A program made the position numbers and the translations under genes. The notes under the pieces are model-generated. The model searched no databases, was not told where the DNA came from, and worked only from the letters and a program-made list of their open reading frames with translations. Source: Halobacteriales archaeon QH_7_65_31 (GTDB lineage: Archaea > Halobacteriota > Halobacteria > Halobacteriales > Haloarculaceae). From it: DNA of 64,000 nt. Location: NCBI GenBank assembly GCA_003021785.1, contig PXQU01000016.1, positions 1 through 64,000 of the forward strand, given 5' to 3'. Shown in pieces: positions 44,437-52,704 of this stretch; position 1 is the first letter of the stretch, and each line of letters starts with the position of its first letter.

Positions 44437-44795
44437 AAATGGCGATGGTACTACTGAGCGTTCTCCTCCAGTTCAGCGGCGGGCTGTCGAGTACCATCGC
44501 GCTCGTCTTGAACGTACTGACGACGATATTGGGTCTTGCAGTCGCGTATGTCGCCTTTCGCGGGTATCGACGCAACCAAAGCCGTCCGATGGCGTTCGTC
44601 GCCGCCGGCTTCGTGCTTACGTTCTGGACGCCCGTACTGTTGCTCGTGAGCTTTGTCGTCCTGCCGCAGGTCGCGCAGGTCGCCCCTCAGTCGCTTAGTC
44701 TTGTGAACTCCTTGTTTGGGATCGCGGGTAGTGTAAGCCAGCTGATCGGCTTGGCGTGTATTCTCTATGGCCTTCGGATACCCATCCGCCAGTAA
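44433..44795 (+). CDS. Small membrane protein paired with the HTH regulator
   Basis: 120 residues with three to four hydrophobic segments (IALVLNVLTTILGLAVAYVA; MAFVAAGFVLTFW; SQLIGLACILYGL). Resembles a haloarchaeal group I recall as DUF7521. May act as membrane sensor for the regulator encoded in front of it (inference). Start ATG in the ATGA overlap. Confidence 0.75.
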   Translation: MKMAMVLLSVLLQFSGGLSSTIALVLNVLTTILGLAVAYVAFRGYRRNQSRPMAFVAAGFVLTFWTPVLLLVSFVVLPQVAQVAPQSLSLVNSLFGIAGSVSQLIGLACILYGLRIPIRQ

Positions 44796-44888
44796 TTCGG
44801 TCGGTTCGGAGTCGCCTATCGAGTAGCGACGGCTATCGATCATGTCATAAATACGAGGTTTTATACTAATCGGGTCCGTAACGTGAGT

Positions 44889-45083
44889 ATGGCGTCGATA
44901 TTCGGGCGTGATACGTCAACGTTTGGAACAGTTGTCGGGGTCGTGGTGGCCGTCATCGCGATCTTCGGCTCAACAGTATTAGGGTGGGACTGGAATCAAC
45001 CCGGTCAGTTCGTCCCGACTATCATCGGGGTACTGGCCGCCGTCGCAGCGGCGTGGCTACTGATCCAGCACTATCGAAGTTGA
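44889..45083 (+). CDS. Two-segment small membrane protein
   Basis: 64 residues: FGTVVGVVVAVIAIFGSTVL and FVPTIIGVLAAVAAAWLLIQ are membrane helices joined by a short GWDWNQPGQ loop. A TTTTATACTAA box about 25 bases before the in-frame GTG at 44883 supports expression from there or from ATG 44889. No family recognised. The gap 45084-45259 after it shows no gene. Confidence 0.6.
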   Translation: MASIFGRDTSTFGTVVGVVVAVIAIFGSTVLGWDWNQPGQFVPTIIGVLAAVAAAWLLIQHYRS

Positions 45084-45259
45084 ACCAAGCAACGACCACA
45101 CGCCACGACTTTTCGAGCAAGCGTCAGAAGGAGACACCGCCGAGACGCAGGTCCGTCCCGAAACGCATGGCGGATACGAGACGTACAGATCCCGAACTCG
45201 GCGGCAACCGGAGACGAGCGGAAAATTGAGCGATGCCACGGGAACGGAAGCCGATTCGG

Positions 45260-45679
45260 CTACGGGCAGTAACAGCACCCACAGCCACAGCCGGCTCCAC
45301 ACCCGACGACACAGCAATCACAGCCACAGCTGATCGGTGGGATGCCGACGCAGGCGCTACAACCGCAGTCACAACCCGAACAACATCCAGCCGGACAGCA
45401 ACCACAGTTACAGACCACGCCGTTCGTGGTGACGTCTTGGCGAGAGCCGCTCGCCCCGCTCGGCGATTCGACGTAGTACGTCCACGAGGGAAGACTGGAG
45501 ATCGCCAGCGTGTTCTGGATCGGCGCACTCACCGCTTCCTCGTCAAGCGAGGAGATGAACTCCGGAGTGACCTGCTTGAGTTCATCTGCGAGGTTTGCGT
45601 AGGTCTGTGCGAACTTCTCGTTGTTCTGGAAACCTGCAAAATCAAACCATGCAGCAGTCCTGTCGTTCGCAACTGAACA
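45260..45679 (-). pseudogene. 3' end of a gene for a Cys-rich-tailed protein, 5' end lost
   Basis: The frame reads CSVANDRTAAWFDFAGFQNN, a helical/acidic stretch, WTYYVESPSGASGSRQDVTT, then a tail beginning VVCNCGCCPAGCCSGCDCGC and ending CGAGCGCGCCYCP: 20 Cys in about 52 residues, rich in CGC and CC. The tail stops at 45260. Upstream it is fused out of frame to a hydrolase gene; there is no in-frame Met in the fragment. Such tails suggest metal binding, disulfide knots or a modified peptide. I do not know the family. Confidence 0.6.
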
Positions 45680-45807
45680 CTCTCGTAGAACCCGTGTGCG
45701 AGAAGGAGTGGTGGGCCGTCGCCGGTCTGATAGGTGCGAACCGTGATACCGTTCGCCCGGACGGTGTCGGTGGTCCAGCCGTCGGGGAGACGAAGCGGAC
45801 GCCGCAC
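45529..45807 (-). pseudogene. 5' remnant of an alpha/beta hydrolase
   Basis: GTG start, MRRPLRLPDGWTTDTVRANG, then TYQTGDGPPLLLAHGFYES: the HGF oxyanion-strand region of epoxide-hydrolase-like enzymes. After about 43 residues homology ends and the frame runs through the Cys-rich gene fragment to an accidental stop at 45529. The nucleophile and His are missing, so it is inactive. It begins two bases after the stop of the RHH gene, showing an old operon. Confidence 0.65.
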
Positions 45808-45809
45808 CC

Positions 45810-46052
45810 TCAGAGCGTGTACTCGTCCTCGGGGTCGGTATCGGCCGCGGGATCGTGCTGATCGTCGGTCGCCTGCGTGAACAGGTCCTCGCCCGGCTCA
45901 CGACCGGTGTCCTCGTCGACGTCGAAGGCGGTCAGCCCGAGCGTGAGCAGCTCCTCGACGGCCTCGTCGCGGTTGATGAACTCGCCCTGATTGACGAACC
46001 GGTCGATCTCGGTATCGATGCGATCGGGAAGGTCCAGACGGATCTCGGACAT
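45810..46052 (-). CDS. Ribbon-helix-helix protein
   Basis: 80 residues. MSEIRLDLPDRIDTEIDRFV with FINRDEAVEELLTLGL is a CopG-type DNA-binding fold (I recall DUF7120). The C-terminal 35 residues are a disordered acidic tail. In related genomes such genes lie with an alpha/beta hydrolase, which is truncated here. Confidence 0.75.
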   Translation of the reverse strand: MSEIRLDLPDRIDTEIDRFVNQGEFINRDEAVEELLTLGLTAFDVDEDTGREPGEDLFTQATDDQHDPAADTDPEDEYTL

Positions 46053-46097
46053 GGCTCTATTCGGTGTGTCGGCCTTTTGAATCTACCGCGAAGCGTC

Positions 46098-46202
46098 CTA
46101 CTCGTCGCGCTCGTTGCCCCGTTCCCAGACGCTCGCGACGCTGTCGCCGTTCGGTGCTGTGTGACTGATCTCGCTCAGGCTTCGTGGGTTATCGTCGTTC
46201 AT
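46098..46202 (-). CDS. Conserved 34-residue haloarchaeal protein
   Basis: MNDDNPRSLSEISHTAPNGD followed by SVASVWERGNERDE. NPRSLSEISHTAP and VWERG recur in tiny haloarchaeal proteins I have seen annotated as a DUF7331-like group. No cysteines or membrane segment. Function unknown. Confidence 0.6.
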   Translation of the reverse strand: MNDDNPRSLSEISHTAPNGDSVASVWERGNERDE

Positions 46203-46286
46203 CGTGTTATGCGTTCACGTACCTGAGACACTTGAACGTTTGTCCGATCCTGATAGTACTCTCAATACCATACTAACAATATAAGG

Positions 46287-47438
46287 TCAGGCGAGAAACC
46301 GTTCGAGACGGTCCATCGCGGTTCGGAGATCGTCCATCCCGGTCGCGTACGAGAGCCGGAGATGGCCCTCGCCGCCGGTTCCGAAGGCGTCTCCCGGGAC
46401 GACAGCGACCTGCTCTGCTTCCAGCAGTGCTTCGGCGAACTCGCTCGCGTCCGGCCACGGTGACTCGGGGAAGACGTAGAACGCCCCCGTCGCCTCGAAG
46501 CAGTCGATACCCATCTCGGCCAGTCGCGCGAGCACGAAGTTCCGGCGGCGATCGTACTGGGTGTGCATCTCCTCGACGTCCGACGCACAGCTGTCGAGCG
46601 CCTCGATCGCGGCGTGCTGGGCGGTCGTCGGAGCCGACAGCATCGTGTACTGGTGGATCCGGTTGATCGACTCGATAACATGGGCCGGCGCGAGCGCGTA
46701 GCCGAGCCGCAGTCCAGTCATCGCGTACGTCTTCGAGAAGCCGTTGAACACGACGGTTCGCTCGCGCATCCCCGGTAGGGTCGCGATAGACGCGTGCTCG
46801 GTCCCGTAGGTGAGCGCGGCGTAGATCTCGTCGGCCAGCACGGCGATATCGTGCTCGCGACAGAACGCCGCCACCGCCCGAAGCTCCGCTTTAGACATCG
46901 TCGCGCCGGTCGGATTGTTCGGGTAGCAGTAGACGAGTAGCTCGGCCTCGCTCGCGCCGGCGCGCTCCAGTCGCTCGCGGGTCAGGACGAACTCGTCTTC
47001 GGCACGGGTCTCGACGGCGAGCGGCTCACCGCCGGCAAACCGGACGCCCGGCTCGTAGGAGACGTACGACGGCTCCGCGATGGCGACGGTGTCCCCCGGA
47101 TCGACGAGTGCGCGGAACGCCGCGTCGATGGCCTCGCTCGCCCCCGCCGTGACGATGATCTCCTCGTCGGGGTCGTACGCGAGGTCGTAGCGGCTGACGT
47201 GCTCAGCGATGCGTTCACGCAGCTCCGTCATCCCCTTGTTGGCCGTGTAGGACGTTCGGCCGCGCTGGAGCGAGTCGATGGCCGCCTCACGTGCTCGATA
47301 GGGGGTCGCGAAATCCGGTTCGCCGACGCCGAGCGAGACTACGTCGTCCATCTCGGCGGCCAGCTCGAAGAACCGCCGAATGCCCGACTCCGGGACCGAC
47401 CGAACCCGGTCTGACGGCTGGAGCGGCTGATCGCTCAC
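46287..47438 (-). CDS. PLP-dependent aminotransferase, Lrp-linked
   Basis: 383 residues. PLP lysine K236 in NGFSKTYAMTGLRLG; YPNNPTG (172-178); ADEIY (202-206). Close to class I aromatic/branched-chain aminotransferases. It overlaps the Lrp gene by ATGA, so the regulator, which usually binds an amino acid, likely controls it. The N-terminal PLQPSDRVRSVPESGI is typical of this haloarchaeal set. Confidence 0.9.
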   Translation of the reverse strand: MSDQPLQPSDRVRSVPESGIRRFFELAAEMDDVVSLGVGEPDFATPYRAREAAIDSLQRGRTSYTANKGMTELRERIAEHVSRYDLAYDPDEEIIVTAGASEAIDAAFRALVDPGDTVAIAEPSYVSYEPGVRFAGGEPLAVETRAEDEFVLTRERLERAGASEAELLVYCYPNNPTGATMSKAELRAVAAFCREHDIAVLADEIYAALTYGTEHASIATLPGMRERTVVFNGFSKTYAMTGLRLGYALAPAHVIESINRIHQYTMLSAPTTAQHAAIEALDSCASDVEEMHTQYDRRRNFVLARLAEMGIDCFEATGAFYVFPESPWPDASEFAEALLEAEQVAVVPGDAFGTGGEGHLRLSYATGMDDLRTAMDRLERFLA

Positions 47439-47923
47439 GGCGAGTAGGCGAGCCGTTCGTCGCCCTCGTCGGTGTCGAACCGATGGGAGGCGCGTTTGTA
47501 CGTCTCCATCACGTAGTGAGTGACCGTCTGTGTGATCTCCGGAAGCGGGGCGACCTTCTCGGAGACGAACCGGGACACCTCCCCCATCGAGTCGGCCGTC
47601 ACTTCGAGCGCGAAGTCGTAGTCCCCGGACATGAGCCGAAGGGAAGCGACCTCCGGAAAGCCGGCGAGCCGCTCCGCGATGTCGTCGTACGAGGTCTCGC
47701 GGTCGAGGGCGACGTTACACTCCACGTGTGCGCGGATCGGCTCCTCGTCCAGCGCCGCCGGATCGACGACGGCGGTGTAGCCGGCGACGACACCCTCGGC
47801 TTCGAGCGTCGAGATCGTCTCCTCGACGGTCTGCTCGTCGAGTCCGGTCATCCGCGCGAGATCCGCGGTCGAACGGCGGGCGTTCTCCCGCAGGAGATCG
47901 AGCACTGTGTCACGCGCGTCCAT
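47435..47923 (-). CDS. Lrp/AsnC family transcriptional regulator
   Basis: 162 residues. Helix-turn-helix RSTADLARMTGLDEQTVEET, then an RAM ligand-sensing domain (IRAHVECNVALDRETSYDDI; SGDYDFALEVTADS). Forms octamers in its family and senses amino acids. Translationally coupled to the aminotransferase gene. Confidence 0.9.
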   Translation of the reverse strand: MDARDTVLDLLRENARRSTADLARMTGLDEQTVEETISTLEAEGVVAGYTAVVDPAALDEEPIRAHVECNVALDRETSYDDIAERLAGFPEVASLRLMSGDYDFALEVTADSMGEVSRFVSEKVAPLPEITQTVTHYVMETYKRASHRFDTDEGDERLAYSP

Positions 47924-48083
47924 ACCGCGAGGGAGGCCAGCGTCGTGTTAACGCTTGTGCCGGCGACGGGCGTTACGCGGATCTCACCGCGGTCGGATGG
48001 GTCCGATTCCATGTTCCTTATGGCCATACCTTGGTGTATTATCTCACGATATTCTTATTATCATCCCCGCTTTGCGACTGGGC

Positions 48084-48272
48084 ATGCACACACATGCGCT
48101 GGAGACCGCGCTGACGCTCTACGAGAGCGACACGTACACCCTGTCGATGGCCGCACAGCAGGCCGGCGTCGAGGAGTCCCGGCTCGTGGACTGTCTCGCA
48201 CGCCGCGGTATCGACACCACCGAGACCGCGCCGGAGGACGCCGAGACCGCCGGTCGCGCCATCGCGGACTGA
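48084..48272 (+). CDS. Small HTH-like protein
   Basis: 62 residues, MHTHALETALTLYESDTYTL then SMAAQQAGVEESRLVDCLAR. The middle is a helix-turn-helix as in UPF0175-like haloarchaeal proteins; the tail is acidic. TTCTTATTATC about 25 bases upstream is the promoter. The upstream in-frame codons cover the promoter, so ATG 48084 is preferred. Confidence 0.65.
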   Translation: MHTHALETALTLYESDTYTLSMAAQQAGVEESRLVDCLARRGIDTTETAPEDAETAGRAIAD

Positions 48273-48354
48273 CGCTACTGACGCCCGCTCCGTCCGTTGC
48301 ACACGGCGTCGACTGCCCCGACTCCCCCTCCCGAAAGTCAGCGTCCGTCGCCGC

Positions 48355-50193
48355 TCAGCTCTCGCCGAAGAAGTCCGTCGTCACCGTCTGATTCTGGCTG
48401 AACGAGTCCAGCTTGACGCGCTTGGAGCCGAGCGCCGTCTCCACGGTCACGTACATCTCGGTCGTCAGCGTCGAGGTCTCGCCACTCTGGACGTGTGTGG
48501 GCCACCACGCCTCCATCTTCGAGTTGTCCAGCTCCATCGTCGGGTCGATGGTCGTCGTTCCGATCGTCCCGATGACGTACTCCTCGGGCGCGCCGGTCTC
48601 GTCGCGCACCACCTTCTCGTCGGCCAACACCACGCCGTTCAGCCGGACGGTGTAGGTCACGTCCGTGATGGTGATCGGCTGTGACTGCTCGTTTCGTATC
48701 TCTGCTTCCGCCTGAATCGGGGCGACCGCCTCCGTCGCCATGCCCCACTGCGCGCTCGTTCGCTCGATCGTCGCGACCGTCCGGCCCTCCTGTTCGATCG
48801 TCGTCGGCTCCGTGCTCTCGAAGCTCGACAGCAGATCCGTCTGTACGATCCGTTCCTCCGTCGGCTCGGGCGCGTCCAGCTTCGTCACGCCGATATCCGC
48901 CGTCGTGTTCGTCTGCGTGACGACCGTCGACTGCTCGCCGCGGTTGACATGGCGCGCCCACCACGCCGGCACGCTGTCGTGGCGGAACTCGCTCGTCAGC
49001 GCCAGCGCGTTGTCACCGGGTTCGAGCCCGTCGAACGTCGCCCGCCCGCTGGCTGCTGTAATGCCATTGATGCTCGTCCGTTGGCCGACGTTCAACACGA
49101 CGAGATCACCGACGGAGCCGTCGTTCGGGTTCGAGACGACGATGTCTGTGTTGATCGCCGTCGTGTCGTCGGCCACCGCGCCCCACTCGCTCGTCCGCTT
49201 GACGCGCTCGGGGCGCTCGAAGCTCGTCTCCCCGCCCGCGCCGGCGATCGTAGCCACCTCCGTCGTCCCCGCACCCAGCAGATCTGTCTGGAATCGCGCG
49301 TTCCGCTCGAAGATGGTCAACGGCACGCGCTTTCGCTCGCCGTCCCGCTCGATTAGCCCGTAGACGCGGATCGAGAGGTCGGTCGTCTGGTTCGCACTGA
49401 TGTGGCTCTGCCACCACGCCGCCATCTTCGGCGTGTCGATGGCCGGATTCGCCGTGAACGTCCCCGACTCACCGGGAGCGAGATCGAACGAGTCATCGGT
49501 CGTCCCCTCCCCGACCGTGACGCCGTTCATCTCGATGGTGTAGGCCGTTCCGTCCAGCTCGACCGGGTAGTCGTGGACGTTCTCGATATCGGTCTGCACT
49601 TCGAGCGGGGTCGATTCGGCGGTCGCGTTCCCCCAGCTCGCGCGCTGGTTCGACACGCGTAACAGGGTGTCGTTGCCGACGCCGACCTCGCGGGAGCCGT
49701 CCGTCGTCACCGACGACAGCAGATCGGTCGTCAGCCGCTGTTCGGTCGCCGACAGCTCCACCGTCTGCGGGACTCCCGGTAACGAGACGCGCGGGTTCGT
49801 CACCAGCCGGGTCGTCTCGCCGTTGTTGACGTGGGTGACCCACCACTCGGGAATCTTGTCGTTCTGGAGCGGCACGTCGACGCTGAGCGTGCTCTGTCCC
49901 GTCGGAAGTCCGACCCCGCCTTTCCCTCCGTCGGCGACGGTCACGTCGTTCATCCGGACGGTGAAGCCGAGCCGCGCGGCTCCGGGCACTGAGCGGTCGT
50001 TCGGGTTCTGTATCGTGATCTCGTTGTGGATCGCCGTCGTGTCCTCGGTCACTGCACCGAACGAGGAGTCCACCGATTCGACGGTCGGACTCTCGAAGCT
50101 CTGTGCGAACTGGAAGACGTACAGTCCGACTCCAGCTGCCGCGACGAGCAGCACGACCCCGGCGACGAGGGCTTCCTTTCGGCGATCTACCAT
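48355..50193 (-). CDS. Membrane-anchored protein with four LEA14/WHy repeats
   Basis: 612 residues. One N-terminal membrane anchor (ALVAGVVLLVAAAGVGLYVF) precedes four copies of a desiccation-related LEA type 2 domain; each opens with a pattern like SSFGAVTEDTTAIHNEITIQ and ends near WWVTHVNNGE/WWPTHVQSGE. Two copies have NPN in the first strand. Predicted to face outside; a role in surface stability is inferred. Divergent from the redoxin gene. Confidence 0.85.
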   Translation of the reverse strand: MVDRRKEALVAGVVLLVAAAGVGLYVFQFAQSFESPTVESVDSSFGAVTEDTTAIHNEITIQNPNDRSVPGAARLGFTVRMNDVTVADGGKGGVGLPTGQSTLSVDVPLQNDKIPEWWVTHVNNGETTRLVTNPRVSLPGVPQTVELSATEQRLTTDLLSSVTTDGSREVGVGNDTLLRVSNQRASWGNATAESTPLEVQTDIENVHDYPVELDGTAYTIEMNGVTVGEGTTDDSFDLAPGESGTFTANPAIDTPKMAAWWQSHISANQTTDLSIRVYGLIERDGERKRVPLTIFERNARFQTDLLGAGTTEVATIAGAGGETSFERPERVKRTSEWGAVADDTTAINTDIVVSNPNDGSVGDLVVLNVGQRTSINGITAASGRATFDGLEPGDNALALTSEFRHDSVPAWWARHVNRGEQSTVVTQTNTTADIGVTKLDAPEPTEERIVQTDLLSSFESTEPTTIEQEGRTVATIERTSAQWGMATEAVAPIQAEAEIRNEQSQPITITDVTYTVRLNGVVLADEKVVRDETGAPEEYVIGTIGTTTIDPTMELDNSKMEAWWPTHVQSGETSTLTTEMYVTVETALGSKRVKLDSFSQNQTVTTDFFGES

Positions 50194-50270
50194 ACCGGCG
50201 GTACAGCATCGCCGATACTAAAGCCGCCGGCCACACCAGCAGTTTTCTGCCTGCCGGCCCACCCGTCGGC

Positions 50271-50840
50271 ATGGTCCAGACCGACTCCGACTCCGAACTC
50301 CGGCGCGGTGACACTGCTCCCGAGTTCCGGCTCATCGGCACTGACGGGGCACGGTACGCCCTCGACTCGTTCGGCGACAACGACGCCCTGCTCGTCGTGT
50401 TCACCTGCAACCACTGCCCGTACGCGAAGGCGAAGCTCGGCGCGCTCAACGCGCTCGCGAGCCGGTACGACGACTGTGCGGTCGTCGGTATCAACCCGAA
50501 CGACGCCGACGCGTATCCCGACGACTCCTACGAGCGTATGTGCGAGCTGACCGACGACGGGACCGTCGCGTACGACGCGTATCTCCGCGACGACGACGGG
50601 AGCGTCGCCGACTCATACGGCGCGGTCTGTACCCCCGATCCGTTCCTGTTCCGAGCAGATAGCGACGCGTGGCGGCTCGCCTACCACGGCCGGCTGGACG
50701 ACGCGCTCGATCCCGACGACGAGCCGTCCGGCGATCCGGGCTTCGAGATGCGACGAGCTATCGAATCGGTGCTCGCGGGCGAGGAGGTCACGCTGGATGA
50801 TCGCCCCTCGCGCGGCTGTTCGATAACGTGGCCGTCGTAG
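50271..50840 (+). CDS. Redoxin (thioredoxin-fold) protein
   Basis: 189 residues. RRGDTAPEFRLIGTDGARYA, then FTCNHCPYAKAKL with CxxC at C46-C49, and YGAVCTPDPFLF with the cis-Pro loop. A thiol-disulfide oxidoreductase of the AhpC/TlpA/redoxin group, cytoplasmic as no signal is present. MVQTDSDS is used as start. Confidence 0.85.
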   Translation: MVQTDSDSELRRGDTAPEFRLIGTDGARYALDSFGDNDALLVVFTCNHCPYAKAKLGALNALASRYDDCAVVGINPNDADAYPDDSYERMCELTDDGTVAYDAYLRDDDGSVADSYGAVCTPDPFLFRADSDAWRLAYHGRLDDALDPDDEPSGDPGFEMRRAIESVLAGEEVTLDDRPSRGCSITWPS

Positions 50841-51026
50841 CTACTCCGCTCGCGCGTCCTGCGCCGCCAGCTCGTTCGTCCGTGCGACGATGAGCATCGC
50901 GCCGGCGAGCAGCGCGACCGAGAGCACGCCGATACCGGTGATGAGCGGGCTGTTCATGCTCCCACCGATCGCGGCGAGCAGGCCACCGGCCGCGGAGCCG
51001 CCGAACAGCGGTGTGAGCGTCGTCAT
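50841..51026 (-). CDS. Small membrane protein
   Basis: 61 residues. GGSAAGGLLAAIGG and LITGIGVLSVALLAGAMLIV are glycine-rich and hydrophobic helices; the end is charged (NELAAQDARAE). Its stop abuts the redoxin stop. No family recognised. Confidence 0.6.
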   Translation of the reverse strand: MTTLTPLFGGSAAGGLLAAIGGSMNSPLITGIGVLSVALLAGAMLIVARTNELAAQDARAE

Positions 51027-51095
51027 TACCGACGTTTCACCGTTCGTCTACCTAAATGGTCCGGCTCGTCTACGCCGTGTGACGCGGTCGCGCGG

Positions 51096-52607
51096 TCACG
51101 GTCGGAGCCGCTCGACGAACGTCTGGAACGCGTCCTCCCCTTCCGCGATCTGCTCCCAGTCGAGCAGGCCGCGCTCCGCGCGCGTCCCCGCGACGGTGTT
51201 GTCGAGGACGAACGCGATGACGCCGCCGACGGCCATCTGCACCCCGCCGACGATGTAGACCGTTCGGGCGACGATCTCCGTCCCGAGAACGGAGCCGACT
51301 CCCGGCACGGCGGCGAAGCCGGACTGGAGCGCAGTGTAGCCGTCCAGCCCGCCCATGTACTGCGGTATCGCCATCCCGGCGAAGAGCGCCGTCCCGATGA
51401 TGAAGATGTTCCGCGAGGAGTCGAGATCGACGTACTTCAGATTCGAGAGCCCGACGGCGACGATCTGCCCGAACATCGCGATATACAGCCCCCCGACGAT
51501 GGGATCGGGAATCGTCGCGACCAGCTGGCCGAAGTAGCCGACGAAGCCGGCGATGAGCATGAGCACCGCGCCGATCTGGACGACGTAGCGGGAGGCGACA
51601 CCGGTCAGCCCGATCGCGCCGACGTTCTCCGAGTAGGAGGTGGAGCCGCCGGTCCCCATCAGCCCGGAGAAGATGTTCGCTATCCCTTCCATCCCGATCC
51701 CGTGGTCGATACGCTTTGCCGACGGCGCACCGACGCCGGACATCCGAGCGACGGCGTGGTAATCCGCGAACGATTCGATGATCGACGCGAGCACGCCCGC
51801 GAACATCCCGACGGCGAAGGAGGTTCCGAACCGCGGGACGCCCCACTGGAGCGGATAGACGAGATGGACCGCGTCGGCACTCGCGATGCGTCCCAGATCG
51901 ATGTAGCCGGGATCGCTCGCCGGGATGACGCCCGTCACGGAGCCGACAGCGGCGACCAGCCACGCACCGACGATCCCGAGCAGAATCGGAAACAGCCCGA
52001 AGACGCGGAAGCTGTCGTCGAGATACTGCGAGAACAGCACGATAAGCCCGAGCGTCAGCAGGAGGAGATACCAGTTGTTCCCCGCGCTCGTCACCTGCGG
52101 AGCGTCGAACAGCGACAGCCCGATGAGCGTCACGACGGGCGTGACGACGACCGGCGAGAGATACTCGCGGAGCCGCCCGACCAGCCCGAGATAGCCGATG
52201 CACACCTCGGCGACGCCGGCGGCGATGATGGCCCCCTGTAGGAACAGGAGCTTCGTCTCCCAGCCGACTCCGGAGACGAAGGCGTTCGAGGAGACGATCG
52301 CGAGCCCGGGACCGAGCATCGAGAACGGTGCGCCCTGCACGATCGGATAGCGGTTCCCGATCGTCGTCTGTGCCAGCGTCGCGATACCCGAGACGACGAA
52401 GAACGTCCCGATGAATCTCGCACGGAACGTCGTCGGCATCCCCATCGCGCTCGCGAGCAGCAGCGGGACGGCGATGTTCGCCCCGATCATCGTCAGGTAA
52501 TGCTGTGCCCCGAGCAGTATCGCCCGGTCCAGCGGCGGTCTGTCGTCGATGCCGTACTCGACGAGCGCGTCGCGCTCGTCCGTCGCCCCCTCCCCGGTCG
52601 TGCCCAT
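51096..52607 (-). CDS. NCS2 family uracil/xanthine permease
   Basis: 503 residues, about 12-14 membrane segments. AILLGAQHYLTMIGANIAVP at the N-terminus, QGAPFSMLGPGLAIV, and STSYSENVGAIGLTGVASRY carry UraA/UapA family residues. Imports a nucleobase with protons or Na+. Start MGTTGEGATDERDALVEYGI; the in-frame extension upstream would overlap the divergent promoter. Confidence 0.92.
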   Translation of the reverse strand: MGTTGEGATDERDALVEYGIDDRPPLDRAILLGAQHYLTMIGANIAVPLLLASAMGMPTTFRARFIGTFFVVSGIATLAQTTIGNRYPIVQGAPFSMLGPGLAIVSSNAFVSGVGWETKLLFLQGAIIAAGVAEVCIGYLGLVGRLREYLSPVVVTPVVTLIGLSLFDAPQVTSAGNNWYLLLLTLGLIVLFSQYLDDSFRVFGLFPILLGIVGAWLVAAVGSVTGVIPASDPGYIDLGRIASADAVHLVYPLQWGVPRFGTSFAVGMFAGVLASIIESFADYHAVARMSGVGAPSAKRIDHGIGMEGIANIFSGLMGTGGSTSYSENVGAIGLTGVASRYVVQIGAVLMLIAGFVGYFGQLVATIPDPIVGGLYIAMFGQIVAVGLSNLKYVDLDSSRNIFIIGTALFAGMAIPQYMGGLDGYTALQSGFAAVPGVGSVLGTEIVARTVYIVGGVQMAVGGVIAFVLDNTVAGTRAERGLLDWEQIAEGEDAFQTFVERLRP

Positions 52608-52704
52608 CTCGTCCGGGGTGTGCCACACACCGGTGTTAAAGCTCCCGGTCAGCCACCCGACGGTAGCCGGAACGTATTTGCGGATGGTGGCGTTCCGTGC
52701 AGAC

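Noticed and set aside
45233-45676. Plus-strand reading rich in Thr/Ala opposite the Cys-rich tail
   Set aside because: Complement of the TGT/TGC repeats; the minus frame has the stop and codon pattern of a real protein end.
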